Source: Sulfurovum zhangzhouensis (GTDB lineage Bacteria; Campylobacterota; Campylobacteria; Campylobacterales; Sulfurovaceae). Taken from it: a DNA stretch of 64,000 bases. Positions within the stretch are counted from its first letter, which is position 1, and every line of letters starts with the position of its first letter. Under the pieces are notes generated by a model, which did no database searches, was not told where the DNA came from, and was given only the letters and a program-made list of their open reading frames with translations. The stretch is taken from contig NZ_JAQIBD010000003.1 in the NCBI RefSeq assembly GCF_030347965.1, positions 213,735 through 277,734 on the forward strand. Reading direction: 5' to 3'. A program made the translations under genes and the position numbers. This document shows, one piece after another, positions 38,069 to 45,812 of this stretch.

Positions 38069-38926
38069 TTAGCTTTTTTCACAACTTGTTGCTATTTCAT
38101 ACCCTAGTGTTTGAAGCATGTTCTTATCTTTAAATGGTTCACTTCCAGTGGTTGTCAGGTAATTACCTATGACCATAGCATTGGCACCTGCTTCAAACAT
38201 CAGATGTTCTTTACCGTTAAAGAGAAGTTCCCTTCCCCCGGCAACCATCAAAAGCTTCTCCTCTCCTAAAAGCTTACGTGCCTTTCGGATCACTTCTACC
38301 GCTTCATCTAACTCTATATTCCGTGCCTTGATAGGTAAAGCAGGATTAGGGTGATAAAAATTCAACGGTGAAGATTCCGGATGAAGTGAAGCTATAGCAT
38401 CAAGAAGATCATTACGATCTTGCTCACTTTCACCCATTCCGAAGATTCCCCCGCTACAAAGAGCCAGTCCTACCGACTTTACATTTTCACACGTATTATA
38501 ACGTTCTTCCCAACCATGGGTCTGGCAAATCTCTGGATAATATCTCTCTGAAGTTTCAAGATTATGGTTATAACTATCAAGACCATGCTCTTTTAAATAT
38601 CTAAGCTGTTCAATAGACGCTGTACCATTACAAGCGATCAGGTTTAATCCATCTACTTCTTTTTTAATCGCTTGTGCTGCTCTTGCAACAAAATCAACTT
38701 TTTTATCGTCTAGTCCTTTACCTGCTGTCACAAGACAGTAGCCCAGTGCCCCATGTGACTTGGCAATTTTTGCTTCTTCAACGATTTTAGCTATATCTTT
38801 GTAGGTATAACGTTCTATATCAGCATGATATCGTACGCTCTGTGTACAGAACTTACAATCCTCTTTACATGTTCCTGAAAGAATATTGTTAATTGCACAT
38901 AAAAATATTTGTTTTTGTTTCATCAT
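38069..38926 (-). CDS. bioB: Biotin synthase
   Basis: A 285-residue radical SAM enzyme. The CxxxCxxC motif is C19-K-E-D-C-K-F-C within G-T-C-K-E-D-C-K-F-C-T-Q-S. Y-N-H-N-L-E-T-S and P-S-S/L-N-F-Y match BioB, and a conserved basic G-G-R-E segment occurs near 230. It inserts sulfur into dethiobiotin. It is shorter than the E. coli enzyme (346) but typical for Campylobacterota. The ATG has no good ribosome-binding site and a -10 element lies only 6 bases upstream. Confidence 0.92.
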   Translation of the reverse strand: MMKQKQIFLCAINNILSGTCKEDCKFCTQSVRYHADIERYTYKDIAKIVEEAKIAKSHGALGYCLVTAGKGLDDKKVDFVARAAQAIKKEVDGLNLIACNGTASIEQLRYLKEHGLDSYNHNLETSERYYPEICQTHGWEERYNTCENVKSVGLALCSGGIFGMGESEQDRNDLLDAIASLHPESSPLNFYHPNPALPIKARNIELDEAVEVIRKARKLLGEEKLLMVAGGRELLFNGKEHLMFEAGANAMVIGNYLTTTGSEPFKDKNMLQTLGYEIATSCEKS

Positions 38927-38932
38927 GTTGGG

Positions 38933-38938
38933 ATTATA
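38933..38938 (-). promoter_or_regulatory. -10 element immediately upstream of bioB
   Basis: TATAAT on the minus strand, with only 6 bases before the first of two tandem ATG codons. Transcription starting 6-8 bases downstream would begin at the start codon, giving a leaderless mRNA. Confidence 0.5.
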
Positions 38939-39082
38939 CCTAAATCCTTTCAGATATCAATAAAGCGAATTATATGATCTGTTAAATCATTGTATTCAGT
39001 TCCCAAACGGGCTCATTTATTACTAGTATTACTAGTCAAAGTGGAGGAAAATAGATGAGAATTTTGAATTTTCTTAAGATAA

Positions 39083-39096
39083 CGGAGTTTACTCCG
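39083..39096 (-). terminator. Hairpin overlapping the recA stop codon
   Basis: On the minus strand CGGAGT-AA-ACTCCG forms a 6-base stem whose loop and arms contain the recA TAA (39091-39089). It is followed by TTATCTT. It is short, but tightly placed at the gene end. Confidence 0.45.
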
Positions 39097-40129
39097 CCAC
39101 CTCACCTTCATCAGAAGAAAGGATTGTACTGAATCCTAGTGCTTCTTTGATCTTACCTTCGATCTCAGCACGTAGTTCAGCATTATCTTTAAGTGTCAGT
39201 TTCGCATTCTCTTTACCTTGACCGAGTTTTTCAGTATCATAACTGAACCATGCCCCTGACTTATCGATAATGTCAAGTTTTACACCATAGTCGATCAATT
39301 CTCCTTCTGCAGAAATCCCTTCTCCAAACATAATGTCAAACTCTGCTTGTCTAAATGGAGGTGCTACTTTGTTTTTGACTACTTTTGCTTTTACCCGGTT
39401 TCCTATCTGTGATTCACCTTGCTTAAGCGTTGCAATACGTCTCACATCGATACGTACCGAACAGTAAAACTTCAGTGCATTACCACCAGTTGTTGTTTCA
39501 GGGCTTCCATACCCCATCGTTCCAATTTTCATACGGATCTGGTTAATAAAGATCACCGTTGTGTTAGTTTTATGAAGGATCGCTGTCAGTTTACGAAGGG
39601 CTTGAGACATCAAACGTGCCTGAAGTCCTACATGCTGATCTCCCATCTCTCCTTCGATCTCTGTTTTTGGTGTCAAAGCGGCTACTGAGTCTACAACGAT
39701 CAGATCTACTGCAGCTGAACGTGCAAGTGTTTCCAGTACATCTAATGCTTGCTCTCCGAAATCCGGCTGAGAGACCAACAGGTTATCTGTATCTACGCCA
39801 AGATTCTTAGCATAGATAACATCAAGTGCATGTTCCGCATCAATAAAGGCACAGATCTTTCCCTCTTTTTGAGCAGAAGCAATTGTCTGGAGGGAAAGCG
39901 TTGTTTTCCCTGATGACTCAGGACCATAGATCTCAATGATCCTACCTACAGGAATACCACCAATCCCTAAAGCCATATCAAGACCCAATGAGCCTGTACT
40001 TATCGCCGCGATAGGCTCGATCTCTTTATCTCCAAGCCTCATCAAGGTACCTTTACCAAAAGCTTTATCGATCTGCTTGATCGCCATTTCCAATGCTTTT
40101 TGTTTGTTTGCATCCATTGCCATAGTCAT
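39089..40129 (-). CDS. recA: Recombinase RecA
   Basis: A 346-residue RecA with Walker [10 protein letters not shown] (about 69-77), Walker [11 protein letters not shown], the L2-region [10 protein letters not shown] and the C-terminal acidic tail. It promotes strand exchange and stimulates cleavage of LexA/CI-type repressors such as the S24 protein at 4.5 kb (family knowledge). AAGGATC precedes the ATG. Confidence 0.97.
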   Translation of the reverse strand: MTMAMDANKQKALEMAIKQIDKAFGKGTLMRLGDKEIEPIAAISTGSLGLDMALGIGGIPVGRIIEIYGPESSGKTTLSLQTIASAQKEGKICAFIDAEHALDVIYAKNLGVDTDNLLVSQPDFGEQALDVLETLARSAAVDLIVVDSVAALTPKTEIEGEMGDQHVGLQARLMSQALRKLTAILHKTNTTVIFINQIRMKIGTMGYGSPETTTGGNALKFYCSVRIDVRRIATLKQGESQIGNRVKAKVVKNKVAPPFRQAEFDIMFGEGISAEGELIDYGVKLDIIDKSGAWFSYDTEKLGQGKENAKLTLKDNAELRAEIEGKIKEALGFSTILSSDEGEVAE

Positions 40130-40306
40130 GATCCTTACCTTTTAATGTGAAATTCTATCACCATTTTAATAGGTTTATGATATCTTAGAAAAAAATATGT
40201 CATATTGTCATATTTTCATATTAGACTTGTGATTATGCCTCTCACCTATCAGTCATATACGTCCTGCACTTTGAGTAAAAGGTTTTTCTTTTAGGGACGC
40301 TTATGA

Positions 40307-40312
40307 TAAAAT
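40307..40312 (+). promoter_or_regulatory. -10 element of mqnD
   Basis: TAAAAT in the context TATGATAAAATG, 33 bases before the mqnD ATG. The 216-base recA-mqnD gap holds divergent promoters and no gene. Confidence 0.45.
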
Positions 40313-40345
40313 GACATCATTACTAATTTAAGCGAGTTTAACCTG

Positions 40346-41209
40346 ATGAATCCTATCCAACTAGCCCATTCACCTGATGCCGATGATATCTTTATGTACT
40401 ATGCAATCAATTTTGGCTGGGTGGATACCAAAGATTATCAATTTGAAAATATCGGATTGGATATTGAAACACTTAATGAAGAAGCATTGAGAGGTACTTA
40501 TGATGTCAGTGCGATCAGTTTTGGTATGTACCCTCTGATCAAAGATGACTATGCCTTGCTTCGTACTGCAGTAAGTTTTGGAGAGGGGTATGGGCCTAAA
40601 TTGATACGTCGTAAAGATAAAAAACTCAAACGTAATTTTAAGGTCGCCCTATCTGGAAAATATACGACGAATGCTATGCTCTTTCGTATCTACTATCCAC
40701 AAGCACGTCCAGTTTACATGAACTTTCTCGAGATCGAAGAGGCCGTCGTCAACGGTACGGTCGATGCAGGTGTTTTGATCCACGAGTCAATCCTTGATTT
40801 TGATGAGAGCCTGGAAGTAGAAAAGGAAGTGTGGGATATTTGGGGAGAACTTGCAGGCGAGGGGTTACCTTTGCCCCTTGGAGGTATGGCAATACGCAGA
40901 AGCCTCCCGCTTAACCGGGCAATAGAGATAGAAAATATTCTCATTGATGGAGTTAAAGTAGCCAATTTGCGCAAAAAGGAGCTTTGTGCCAGGCTTGAAA
41001 AAGATGCCCTGGTACGAATCTCAGATAAAATGCTTGAAAAATACCTCGATATGTATGCTTCTGATGAATCGATTGAGCTAAGTAAATTACAAATCAAAGC
41101 ACTTGATAAGCTTTTTGAAATCGGCTACAAACATGGGCTATGGGAGTTCCCGATCAAAACAGAAGACTATCTCATCCCAAGAGAATACGAAACACTTCGG
41201 AATAGTTAA
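40346..41209 (+). CDS. mqnD: 1,4-dihydroxy-6-naphthoate synthase MqnD
   Basis: A 287-residue periplasmic-binding-fold enzyme. The N-terminus L-A-H-S-P-D-A-D-D-I-F-M-Y-Y-A is the MqnD signature; Y-D-V-S-A-I-S-F-G-M-Y near 53, G-E-G-Y-G-P near 76 and D-A-G-V-L-I-H-E near 139 (catalytic histidine) complete it. It converts cyclic de-hypoxanthinyl futalosine to 1,4-dihydroxy-6-naphthoate. The murB GTG follows its stop directly. Confidence 0.93.
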   Translation: MNPIQLAHSPDADDIFMYYAINFGWVDTKDYQFENIGLDIETLNEEALRGTYDVSAISFGMYPLIKDDYALLRTAVSFGEGYGPKLIRRKDKKLKRNFKVALSGKYTTNAMLFRIYYPQARPVYMNFLEIEEAVVNGTVDAGVLIHESILDFDESLEVEKEVWDIWGELAGEGLPLPLGGMAIRRSLPLNRAIEIENILIDGVKVANLRKKELCARLEKDALVRISDKMLEKYLDMYASDESIELSKLQIKALDKLFEIGYKHGLWEFPIKTEDYLIPREYETLRNS

Positions 41210-41986
41210 GTGTACACCAAGGTTATAGATTTTTCAAAATACTCCAGTATCAAAGTAGGACAACCAACAGATGTTCTGGTATTGGAAAAAGGCGATAAGA
41301 TTCCTCATGACCGATATCTCATCGGTGGGGCAAATAACCTTCTTGTCTCACCGACTCCTCCTCCTCTAATGATGCTTAGCAAGGATTTTGCCACCATCAC
41401 ACAAGAGGATAATTTACTAACTATCGGGGCAGCTACCCCTACAGGACGTATTGTTTCCTATGCCAGAAAACATAATATTGCCGGCTTTGAGTTCTGTGCA
41501 AAACTGCCTGGGACACTTGGTGGGATGCTGGCGATGAATGCCGGAGTCAAAGAGTATGAAATATTTAATATACTTCACTCAGTCAAAATAAACGGAAATT
41601 GGATCGATGCCAAAGATATCGAACATGGATACCGCTATGCAAAACTTAACGGTATTGCTACAGAAGCGAGGTTTGAGATCAAAGAAGGATTTAGTCAAAT
41701 ACTTTTAGATACCCTTCTTTCCTTACGAACCAACCAGCCTCCCCAACCAAGCGCCGGTTCTGTATTTAAAAATCCCGATGGTGATTATGCTGGCCGACTT
41801 ATTGAAGCTGTCGGATTAAAAGGGATGAAAAAAGGGAATATGCAATGGAGCTCCATGCATGCAAACTTTCTGGTTAATCTAGGCAACGGCACCTTCGAAG
41901 ATGCCATTTACCTTATCAGGCTTGCAAAAGAAGAAGTAAAAAAAGTATTTGGTATCACCTTAATAGAAGAGGTGAAAATTCTTTAA
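41210..41986 (+). CDS. murB: UDP-N-acetylenolpyruvoylglucosamine reductase MurB
   Basis: A 258-residue type II-like MurB starting at GTG right after the mqnD stop. FAD-binding motifs are I-G-G-A-N-N-L-L and L-P-G-T-L-G-G-M-L-A-M-N-A-G. The catalytic serine lies in P-S-A-G-S-V-F-K-N-P (about 180). It reduces UDP-GlcNAc-enolpyruvate to UDP-MurNAc in peptidoglycan synthesis. It is shorter than E. coli MurB (342). Its stop overlaps the stop of the convergent DUF1566 gene. Confidence 0.93.
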   Translation: MYTKVIDFSKYSSIKVGQPTDVLVLEKGDKIPHDRYLIGGANNLLVSPTPPPLMMLSKDFATITQEDNLLTIGAATPTGRIVSYARKHNIAGFEFCAKLPGTLGGMLAMNAGVKEYEIFNILHSVKINGNWIDAKDIEHGYRYAKLNGIATEARFEIKEGFSQILLDTLLSLRTNQPPQPSAGSVFKNPDGDYAGRLIEAVGLKGMKKGNMQWSSMHANFLVNLGNGTFEDAIYLIRLAKEEVKKVFGITLIEEVKIL

Positions 41987-42486
41987 TTTTCCTTTATACA
42001 ACGTACACATCTAATATAGTTGCTTTCATTAGCTTTTTTCTCATAACGATATGCATCTGCAGGATACACAACATAATATTTTCCCATTTCTGCAGGTGTC
42101 GATGTCCAGAAGTCTTCACCTCTGAAGTTGGTAAATACTTGTCCTGGCTTTCTATGTAATTCCATCAGCTCATCTGAAGTTGGTAGTCTCCAATCTGAGT
42201 GCCCTGCATAAAAAAGGCCATCACAGTAACCGGCTGCATGTTGAAAATTTCCTGCTTTTCCTATAATTCCATTATTCTTAAATGCACCGTCTTCTGCATC
42301 TGTATAAGCTTCATCCTGCCACATCAAATGAGTTTCTGTATCTGTATAAACAGTATTTTTAGAACAATCACTTGTTGGAGCTTCTACTGCAGGTACTAGT
42401 TCAGGAATATCCTCTGGTGTAATTTTTCCTCCTGCCATAAGTAAAGCAGCTGAAAGCAAAGCTGATGATATAAAAATCCTTCTCAT
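41983..42486 (-). CDS. Exported DUF1566 (Lcl C-terminal-like) protein
   Basis: A 167-residue protein with a signal peptide (about 1-18). The DUF1566 signature appears in pieces: L-M-W-Q-D-E, A-x-x-Y-C-D-G-L-x-x-A-G-H-S-D-W-R-L-P-T-S-D-E-L and F-W-T-S-T. It ends I-R-C-V-R. Such domains are found in secreted adhesins and unknown surface proteins. Four cysteines could form disulfides. Confidence 0.8.
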   Translation of the reverse strand: MRRIFISSALLSAALLMAGGKITPEDIPELVPAVEAPTSDCSKNTVYTDTETHLMWQDEAYTDAEDGAFKNNGIIGKAGNFQHAAGYCDGLFYAGHSDWRLPTSDELMELHRKPGQVFTNFRGEDFWTSTPAEMGKYYVVYPADAYRYEKKANESNYIRCVRCIKEN

Positions 42487-42558
42487 ATTTTCTCCTTTCT
42501 ACCAATATTATTCAATATCATAATATATCATTACTCAATTTAAGCTAAAATTATCCTA

Positions 42559-43155
42559 TTATGAATAAATCTCTATCTTTGCTCCGTTTTGGATCGATTT
42601 CCATAAGATATCCATCGCCCTGTTCGTAACTGCGATACACCCTTCTGTCCAATCATATGCTAAAGTATATTCATCACCTCTTCCATCGGCATTCCACTTT
42701 GGCTGGCCATGAATCGTAATGTAGCCGCCAGGCTCAACTCCTCTTTTTTTGGCTTCCGCCATATCCTTTGCATTCGGATAGGATATCATCAATGATTTAT
42801 AAAGCCTATTGTCACATTTTTTTCTTACAATGGTGTAGTTGCCAATTGGGGTTCGGTAGTCCCCCTTCTCAATCTTATCCCCTTTTGTACCGTTTTTCCC
42901 CAGTGAAATACGGAACTCCTCAACTAACTTTCCATTACGATAAAGATGCATGAGATGTTTATTTTTATACACCACGATCTTATCTGCCAATAAAGACTTA
43001 TCTATCTCTTCACCACAAGAGAGCTCACGCAAGCACTCTTTTGTTTCATATGGTGTTTTATCTACCTTTCCATAAGCTACAGGTTCTTTGTTACACCCAT
43101 TGATCCATAGCAATGATATTGATGCGAAAAGCAAAACTTTTAATTTGATCTGCAT
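42559..43155 (-). CDS. L,D-transpeptidase-family (YkuD) lipoprotein
   Basis: A 198-residue protein with a lipobox at L-W-I-N-G-C (Cys21). The YkuD domain (about 58-198) has R-T-P-x-G, the histidine motif I-T-I-H-G-Q-P and the catalytic cysteine in T-E-G-C-I-A-V-T-N (about 174). L,D-transpeptidases form 3-3 crosslinks or anchor lipoproteins to peptidoglycan; the DpaA/Csd6-type D-carboxypeptidase activity is another possibility. It is a paralogue of the gene at 43.6-44.1 kb. Confidence 0.87.
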   Translation of the reverse strand: MQIKLKVLLFASISLLWINGCNKEPVAYGKVDKTPYETKECLRELSCGEEIDKSLLADKIVVYKNKHLMHLYRNGKLVEEFRISLGKNGTKGDKIEKGDYRTPIGNYTIVRKKCDNRLYKSLMISYPNAKDMAEAKKRGVEPGGYITIHGQPKWNADGRGDEYTLAYDWTEGCIAVTNRAMDILWKSIQNGAKIEIYS

Positions 43156-43158
43156 TAT

Positions 43159-43485
43159 TTACTCCCAATCTTCATGATGTTTTGATTTATGTTTGTCTTT
43201 TTTATAAGACACACTATTTTTCATTTTTTGTAAACGGTTAAGATTACTCATCTCTGCCTCGCGAATATCAACAAATTCTTTATCTCCAAAACTCTCATTT
43301 TGACAGGTTTGTTGAAATAGTCTGTTGATATAGGCTTTTAGTTCTCTGTGATATTCAGAATCAAGATGAGTGTGCTCTCTTTCATCCAATTTTTCTTTTA
43401 ATACTTGAAACTTGGATATAAAGGATTGTGCGGTACTGCTTTCATCTCTAAACATACGAAAAAGATTCTTAGCAATTTTTTCCAA
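43159..43485 (-). CDS. Unknown charged helical protein between two L,D-transpeptidases
   Basis: At least 108 residues, from the only canonical in-frame start (TTG at 43485). That TTG lacks a spaced ribosome-binding site. The frame stays open upstream with plausible residues (A-R-Y-T-Q-K-Q-I-D-K-Y-Q-R...) to an ATC at 43545, which lies 6 bases after a perfect AGGAGG at 43557-43552. The true start may therefore be the ATC, giving 128 residues. The protein is polar and helical with a basic H/K-rich C-terminus. I recognise no family. Confidence 0.65.
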   Translation of the reverse strand: MEKIAKNLFRMFRDESSTAQSFISKFQVLKEKLDEREHTHLDSEYHRELKAYINRLFQQTCQNESFGDKEFVDIREAEMSNLNRLQKMKNSVSYKKDKHKSKHHEDWE

Positions 43486-43555
43486 CTCACCGATATATTT
43501 TTGTCTCTGGTATTTGTCAATCTGTTTTTGTGTATACCGTGCGATCTCTGACCTC

Positions 43556-44146
43556 CTACCGTATAGTTACCGGCACGCCTTCACGCACGGCATACCATAG
43601 TTCTTTCATCTCACTGTTTGTAACAGCAACACAGCCCTGTGTCCAGTTCTGACTCAAGGTATAAGCATCTTGTTTTCCATCTGCATTCCATTTAGGTTGT
43701 GCATGGATGGTAATATCTCCACCGGGATTTACACCTCTTTTCCTAGCACTTGCAATATCTTCAGGTCTTGGATAAGAGATACAGAGTGAACGATAATACT
43801 TAGGAGAACAAAGCTTTCTATGTATAAAGAATTCACCTTCAGGCGTACGGTTGTCTCCTTGCCTCTGCTTCTGCCCTACAGGATTTTTCCCTAATGATAC
43901 AGGAAGTACACCCTTGACCTCTTTGCCTTTATAAAGATACATTTTTCTTTGTGCTTTTTCTACAATGATATGGTCTATACTTCCTTCATTTTTAAAGTCT
44001 GTTGCCTCTAACAACTCTTCTCTGCACTCCTGCAGGTTATACTCATCTTTTTTAAGATCTGGATCGGCACATCCTGTGAAAACAAACAGTGATAGGGGCA
44101 AAAGCATTAAATATAAAAAATATTGCACTGAGATTCTATCCTTCAT
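43556..44146 (-). CDS. L,D-transpeptidase-family (YkuD) lipoprotein
   Basis: A 196-residue protein with a lipobox L-F-V-F-T-G-C (Cys26). The YkuD domain has R-T-P-E-G-E-F, I-T-I-H-A-Q-P and the cysteine motif T-Q-G-C-V-A-V-T-N (about 171-179). The histidine motif reads H-A rather than the H-G of its paralogue. The two share order, length and the P-K-W-N-A-D-G segment, which indicates a local duplication. Its TAG lies inside the region of the AGGAGG that serves the next gene. Confidence 0.87.
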   Translation of the reverse strand: MKDRISVQYFLYLMLLPLSLFVFTGCADPDLKKDEYNLQECREELLEATDFKNEGSIDHIIVEKAQRKMYLYKGKEVKGVLPVSLGKNPVGQKQRQGDNRTPEGEFFIHRKLCSPKYYRSLCISYPRPEDIASARKRGVNPGGDITIHAQPKWNADGKQDAYTLSQNWTQGCVAVTNSEMKELWYAVREGVPVTIR

Positions 44147-44223
44147 AGAATATTACTTAGAATTTTCAGTATTTTAGCACAAAGTAGACTAACTTGATAA
44201 TAAATAGGAGAGAGATAAGAGGT

Positions 44224-44249
44224 AGATAACCCTTCGAAGAGGGTTATCT
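44224..44249 (-). terminator. Hairpin downstream of tpx
   Basis: AGATAACCC (44224-44232) pairs with GGGTTATCT (44241-44249) around an 8-base loop, 7 bases after the tpx stop on the minus strand. The U-tract is weak. Confidence 0.6.
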
Positions 44250-44256
44250 GTAAAGA

Positions 44257-44772
44257 TTATAGAGCTGCCTTAGCTGCTGCAAGTGCTTCTTCGTAGTTTG
44301 GCTCTTGAGTAATTTCTGGAACTACTTGTTTATAAGCTACTTTTCCATCTTTACCAACTACAAAGATAACTCTTGCAAGTACACCTGCAAGAGGACCGTC
44401 TGCAAGAAGAACACCATAAGCGTTACCGAAATCTTTGTTTCTGAAGTCTGAACATACTTTAATGTTTTCGATTCCAGCTGCACCACACCATCTAGCTGCT
44501 GCAAATGGAAGGTCCATAGATACAGTGATTACTTCTACACCCTCAAGACCAGCAGCCTCTTGGTTAAATCTTCTAGTTTCAGCATCACATACACCAGTGT
44601 CAAGTGAAGGTACAGCGATTACTAGTTGAACTTTTCCTTCTCCACCTACTGTTTCATCTTGAAGCATTGGGTTACAGTTTGTTACTGTTACTACCGGTGC
44701 TGTATCACCTACGTTTACTTCTGTACCACCAAGGTTACATACGATATCATTTTTAAAAGTTACTGTTGCCAT
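44257..44772 (-). CDS. tpx: Thiol peroxidase Tpx
   Basis: A 171-residue atypical 2-Cys peroxiredoxin. The peroxidatic cysteine is C62 in P-S-L-D-T-G-V-C-D and the resolving cysteine is C96 in R-W-C-G-A; the conserved T59 and R are present. It reduces lipid and hydrogen peroxides in the cytoplasm or periplasm using thioredoxin. AAAAAGGAA precedes the ATG. Confidence 0.94.
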   Translation of the reverse strand: MATVTFKNDIVCNLGGTEVNVGDTAPVVTVTNCNPMLQDETVGGEGKVQLVIAVPSLDTGVCDAETRRFNQEAAGLEGVEVITVSMDLPFAAARWCGAAGIENIKVCSDFRNKDFGNAYGVLLADGPLAGVLARVIFVVGKDGKVAYKQVVPEITQEPNYEEALAAAKAAL

Positions 44773-44855
44773 TAATTATTCCTTTTTTAATTTGTTTTGT
44801 AGAAGCATTATTCCTTAAATGGGATAAAAATAGTCTTAATTAAAAAATAATTTTT

Positions 44856-45272
44856 TTATTTTTTTTCTATTAAGTCTATTTTGGCCTGTTTCAACACTCT
44901 TTTGAACGCCCTATCCCTATCTAATTTATAATCACTTTGTACCTTATAATAGCATGTGAACCCTTTTATTATCTCCAAGCGTACATACCCTTCAAAATCG
45001 CTTCCTGTACTCTTTACCACTGGGTTATTACATTGACTTATTTTATATTTTGTGAGTTTCAGAGAATAAGGACAGGCGGGATCTTCTTTAAGTCCAAGAG
45101 CTTTTTCCAGGACTGTTTTATCTTGAGAATCTACCATTGGATAACGTAGACATGAGAGAGAAAAAGCCTTTCCATGATCACAAAAACTTGTATAAACAGT
45201 AGAACGCTCTTCACATCCTGTGAGTAAAAAAGTAACAAAAAGTAATGAAATGAATGGTTTATAGATTTGCAA
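44856..45272 (-). CDS. Unknown small lipoprotein
   Basis: A 138-residue protein with a lipobox L-L-T-G-C (Cys20) after a short signal peptide. The mature part has five further cysteines and no recognisable domain. Its start overlaps the end of the upstream 130-residue gene by 14 bases, so the two are co-expressed. Confidence 0.7.
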   Translation of the reverse strand: MQIYKPFISLLFVTFLLTGCEERSTVYTSFCDHGKAFSLSCLRYPMVDSQDKTVLEKALGLKEDPACPYSLKLTKYKISQCNNPVVKSTGSDFEGYVRLEIIKGFTCYYKVQSDYKLDRDRAFKRVLKQAKIDLIEKK

Positions 45273-45651
45273 TACCCTTCACCCATTGTTCCATTGTCGC
45301 ATTTGCATCTGGGTTAGGTGCTTCAAGAAAGCTAACCACAAAAGAATCTTTCATCTCTGCTACACCGATAGAACGAGGTCTTACCGCCAAGACTTCAGGC
45401 TTTGGCAATACTTTGCCAAAACAACAGATAAAATTTTTCGCATCTTTGATATCTTCGGAGATCTCCCCTGCTTGAAGAGAAGCAGTATGCCCATAATGAT
45501 CAAATTGACCGATATAGGTAGCAATTGGATGTGCATCGACCTGTTTTTTAAGATATGTAAAAACCTCATCTACACTTTGATAGCTTGTTTCACTCTTCTC
45601 TATTTTGATTGTATATACGGGGTATTTTCCCATGACAGTGATCTGTTTCAT
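45259..45651 (-). CDS. Uncharacterised cytoplasmic protein (possibly the DUF6858 family)
   Basis: A 130-residue protein without a signal peptide. It has the pattern Y-P-V-Y-T-I-K-I-E-K, a central Y-I-G-Q-F-D-H-Y-x-H-T, N-F-I-C-C-F-G-K-x-L-P-x-P, R-P-R-S-I-G-V-A-E and F-L-E-A-P-N. I associate this shape with proteins of unknown function in sulfur-oxidising Campylobacterota, but from memory only. A fold resembling DUF302 or heme-less sulfur carriers cannot be shown. It is coupled to the lipoprotein gene. Confidence 0.65.
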   Translation of the reverse strand: MKQITVMGKYPVYTIKIEKSETSYQSVDEVFTYLKKQVDAHPIATYIGQFDHYGHTASLQAGEISEDIKDAKNFICCFGKVLPKPEVLAVRPRSIGVAEMKDSFVVSFLEAPNPDANATMEQWVKGIANL

Positions 45652-45777
45652 TGAATTCCTCGATTTTATTATTTTTTATTGTATCTGTAGTGGTCTATTG
45701 AGGTTGAAATACTTTAGATGCATAAGTGGGTCTTGCCTTCGCGGGTCGCTTCGCTCCACCGCTACGGTTTCGTCACT

Positions 45778-45803
45778 AAAATCGTGAAACTATTCACGAT
45801 TTT
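45778..45803 (-). terminator. Terminator of the ccoG-SQR operon
   Basis: An 11-base perfect stem, AAAATCGTGAA (45778-45788) and TTCACGATTTT (45793-45803), with a 4-base loop, 9 bases past the SQR-like stop. A T-run flanks it on both strands, so it could work in both directions. Confidence 0.75.
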
Positions 45804-45812
45804 TTACGTGAC

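Noticed and set aside
45259..45651. D-A-N-A-T sequon as a PglB site in the 130-residue protein
   Set aside because: The protein has no signal peptide, so it should not meet PglB in the periplasm.
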